From contig CANPWF010000036.1 of NCBI GenBank assembly GCA_947581885.1, positions 1-12,586 of the forward strand: a stretch of 12,586 bases of DNA. The letters are read 5' to 3'. This DNA comes from an uncultured Clostridia bacterium. GTDB taxonomy: Bacteria; Bacillota; Clostridia; Christensenellales; Borkfalkiaceae. Shown in pieces: positions 12,224-12,586 of the stretch (position 1 is the first letter of the stretch; each line of letters opens with the position of its first letter). The position numbers and the translations under genes were made by a program. Under the pieces are notes generated by a model. That model saw nothing but the letters and a program-made list of their open reading frames with translations, ran no database searches and had not been told where the DNA came from.

Positions 12224-12586
12224 TTATTTCCTTGCCTTCCAAACGGTATCCGAGAACATCAGCTGCCGCTTGAAATCGTCGATCTTGGTGTTTTCGTCGA
12301 TGAGGACGACTTCCATCCCCCACATCTCGCCGAGCTCCTTCATCTCCTCCGCCGTGACGACGGACGAGACGACGGTATGGTGCGCACCGCCCGCATAGAT
12401 CCATGCGGCAACGCCGTCTTTGAAGTTGGGTCGGTATTTCCACATCAGCCCCGCAACGGGAAGGTTGGGCATGGGCGAAGGATAGCGGACGAGCTCGATC
12501 TTCTGGATGATGAGGCGCATCCGATCCCCCATATCCACCATGGAGACGGCAATGGCCTCGGGGGCGGCAATACCCTCAAAGACGAG
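12224..12586 (-). CDS. araA: L-arabinose isomerase, C-terminal part (gene truncated by the window edge)
   Basis: Converts L-arabinose to L-ribulose, the first step of bacterial arabinose catabolism. Only the last 120 residues are in the window; the reading frame is open to base 12586, so the 5' part (about three quarters of a normal ~500-residue AraA) lies outside. Visible hallmarks are LVFEG followed by a VDMGDRMRLI segment (the LIDLGDRFRLI stretch of E. coli AraA), LPVAGLMWKYRPN, and the very typical AAWIYAGGAHHTVVSS, whose histidine belongs to the metal-binding active site of the family. It ends with a TAA one base before the alpha-galactosidase ATG. Its substrate would be supplied by the GH51 arabinofuranosidase. 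araB and araD are not in the window. Confidence 0.95.
   Translation of the reverse strand, partial: LVFEGIAAPEAIAVSMVDMGDRMRLIIQKIELVRYPSPMPNLPVAGLMWKYRPNFKDGVAAWIYAGGAHHTVVSSVVTAEEMKELGEMWGMEVVLIDENTKIDDFKRQLMFSDTVWKARK

Overview
The window is a densely packed stretch of one bacterial chromosome in which every supported gene lies on the minus strand, so transcription runs from the right edge to the left edge. High GC by eye, AGGAGG-type ribosome binding sites, ATGA start/stop overlaps, and a lipoprotein with a Gly-X-Y collagen-like linker suggest an uncultured, probably gut-dwelling member of the Bacillota (Clostridia). This placement is inferred from style and gene content; no rRNA or marker gene was available to test it.

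Right end (12586 to 10177): the C-terminal 120 residues of an L-arabinose isomerase (AraA) run off the right edge. One base later comes a complete cytoplasmic GH36 alpha-galactosidase. After it, without a visible terminator, sits a near-consensus sigma-70 promoter (TTGACT, 17 bp, TATAAT) at about 10132-10160.

Centre (10094 to 6989): the promoter leads into a UAP-like UDP-sugar pyrophosphorylase, a small unrecognised helical protein coupled to it by a TGATG junction, and a GH51 alpha-L-arabinofuranosidase.

Left half (6989 to 1): next come a predicted lipoprotein carrying a ComEC-type metallo-beta-lactamase domain on a collagen-like linker, then recX, a biotin-protein ligase without the HTH domain, a GH2 beta-galactosidase, and a bifunctional NAD(P)HX epimerase/dehydratase (nnr). 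The nnr gene is complete except for a +1 shift in a G6 run close to its 3' end. A good Shine-Dalgarno motif at bases 7-14 suggests another gene starts just outside the window.

Together araA, the alpha-galactosidase, the arabinofuranosidase and the beta-galactosidase fit intracellular breakdown of imported arabinose- and galactose-containing plant oligosaccharides. None of these enzymes has a signal peptide, and the transporter must lie elsewhere. The pyrophosphorylase could feed released galactose into UDP-sugar metabolism (inference). Housekeeping genes (recX, birA, nnr) are interleaved with the sugar genes in what looks like one long transcription unit. I found no mobile element, tRNA, rRNA or CRISPR array. 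The only gap of note, about 80 bases, holds the promoter. I found no clear new multi-gene system. The best candidates for follow-up are the lipoprotein, the small unknown protein and the pyrophosphorylase.
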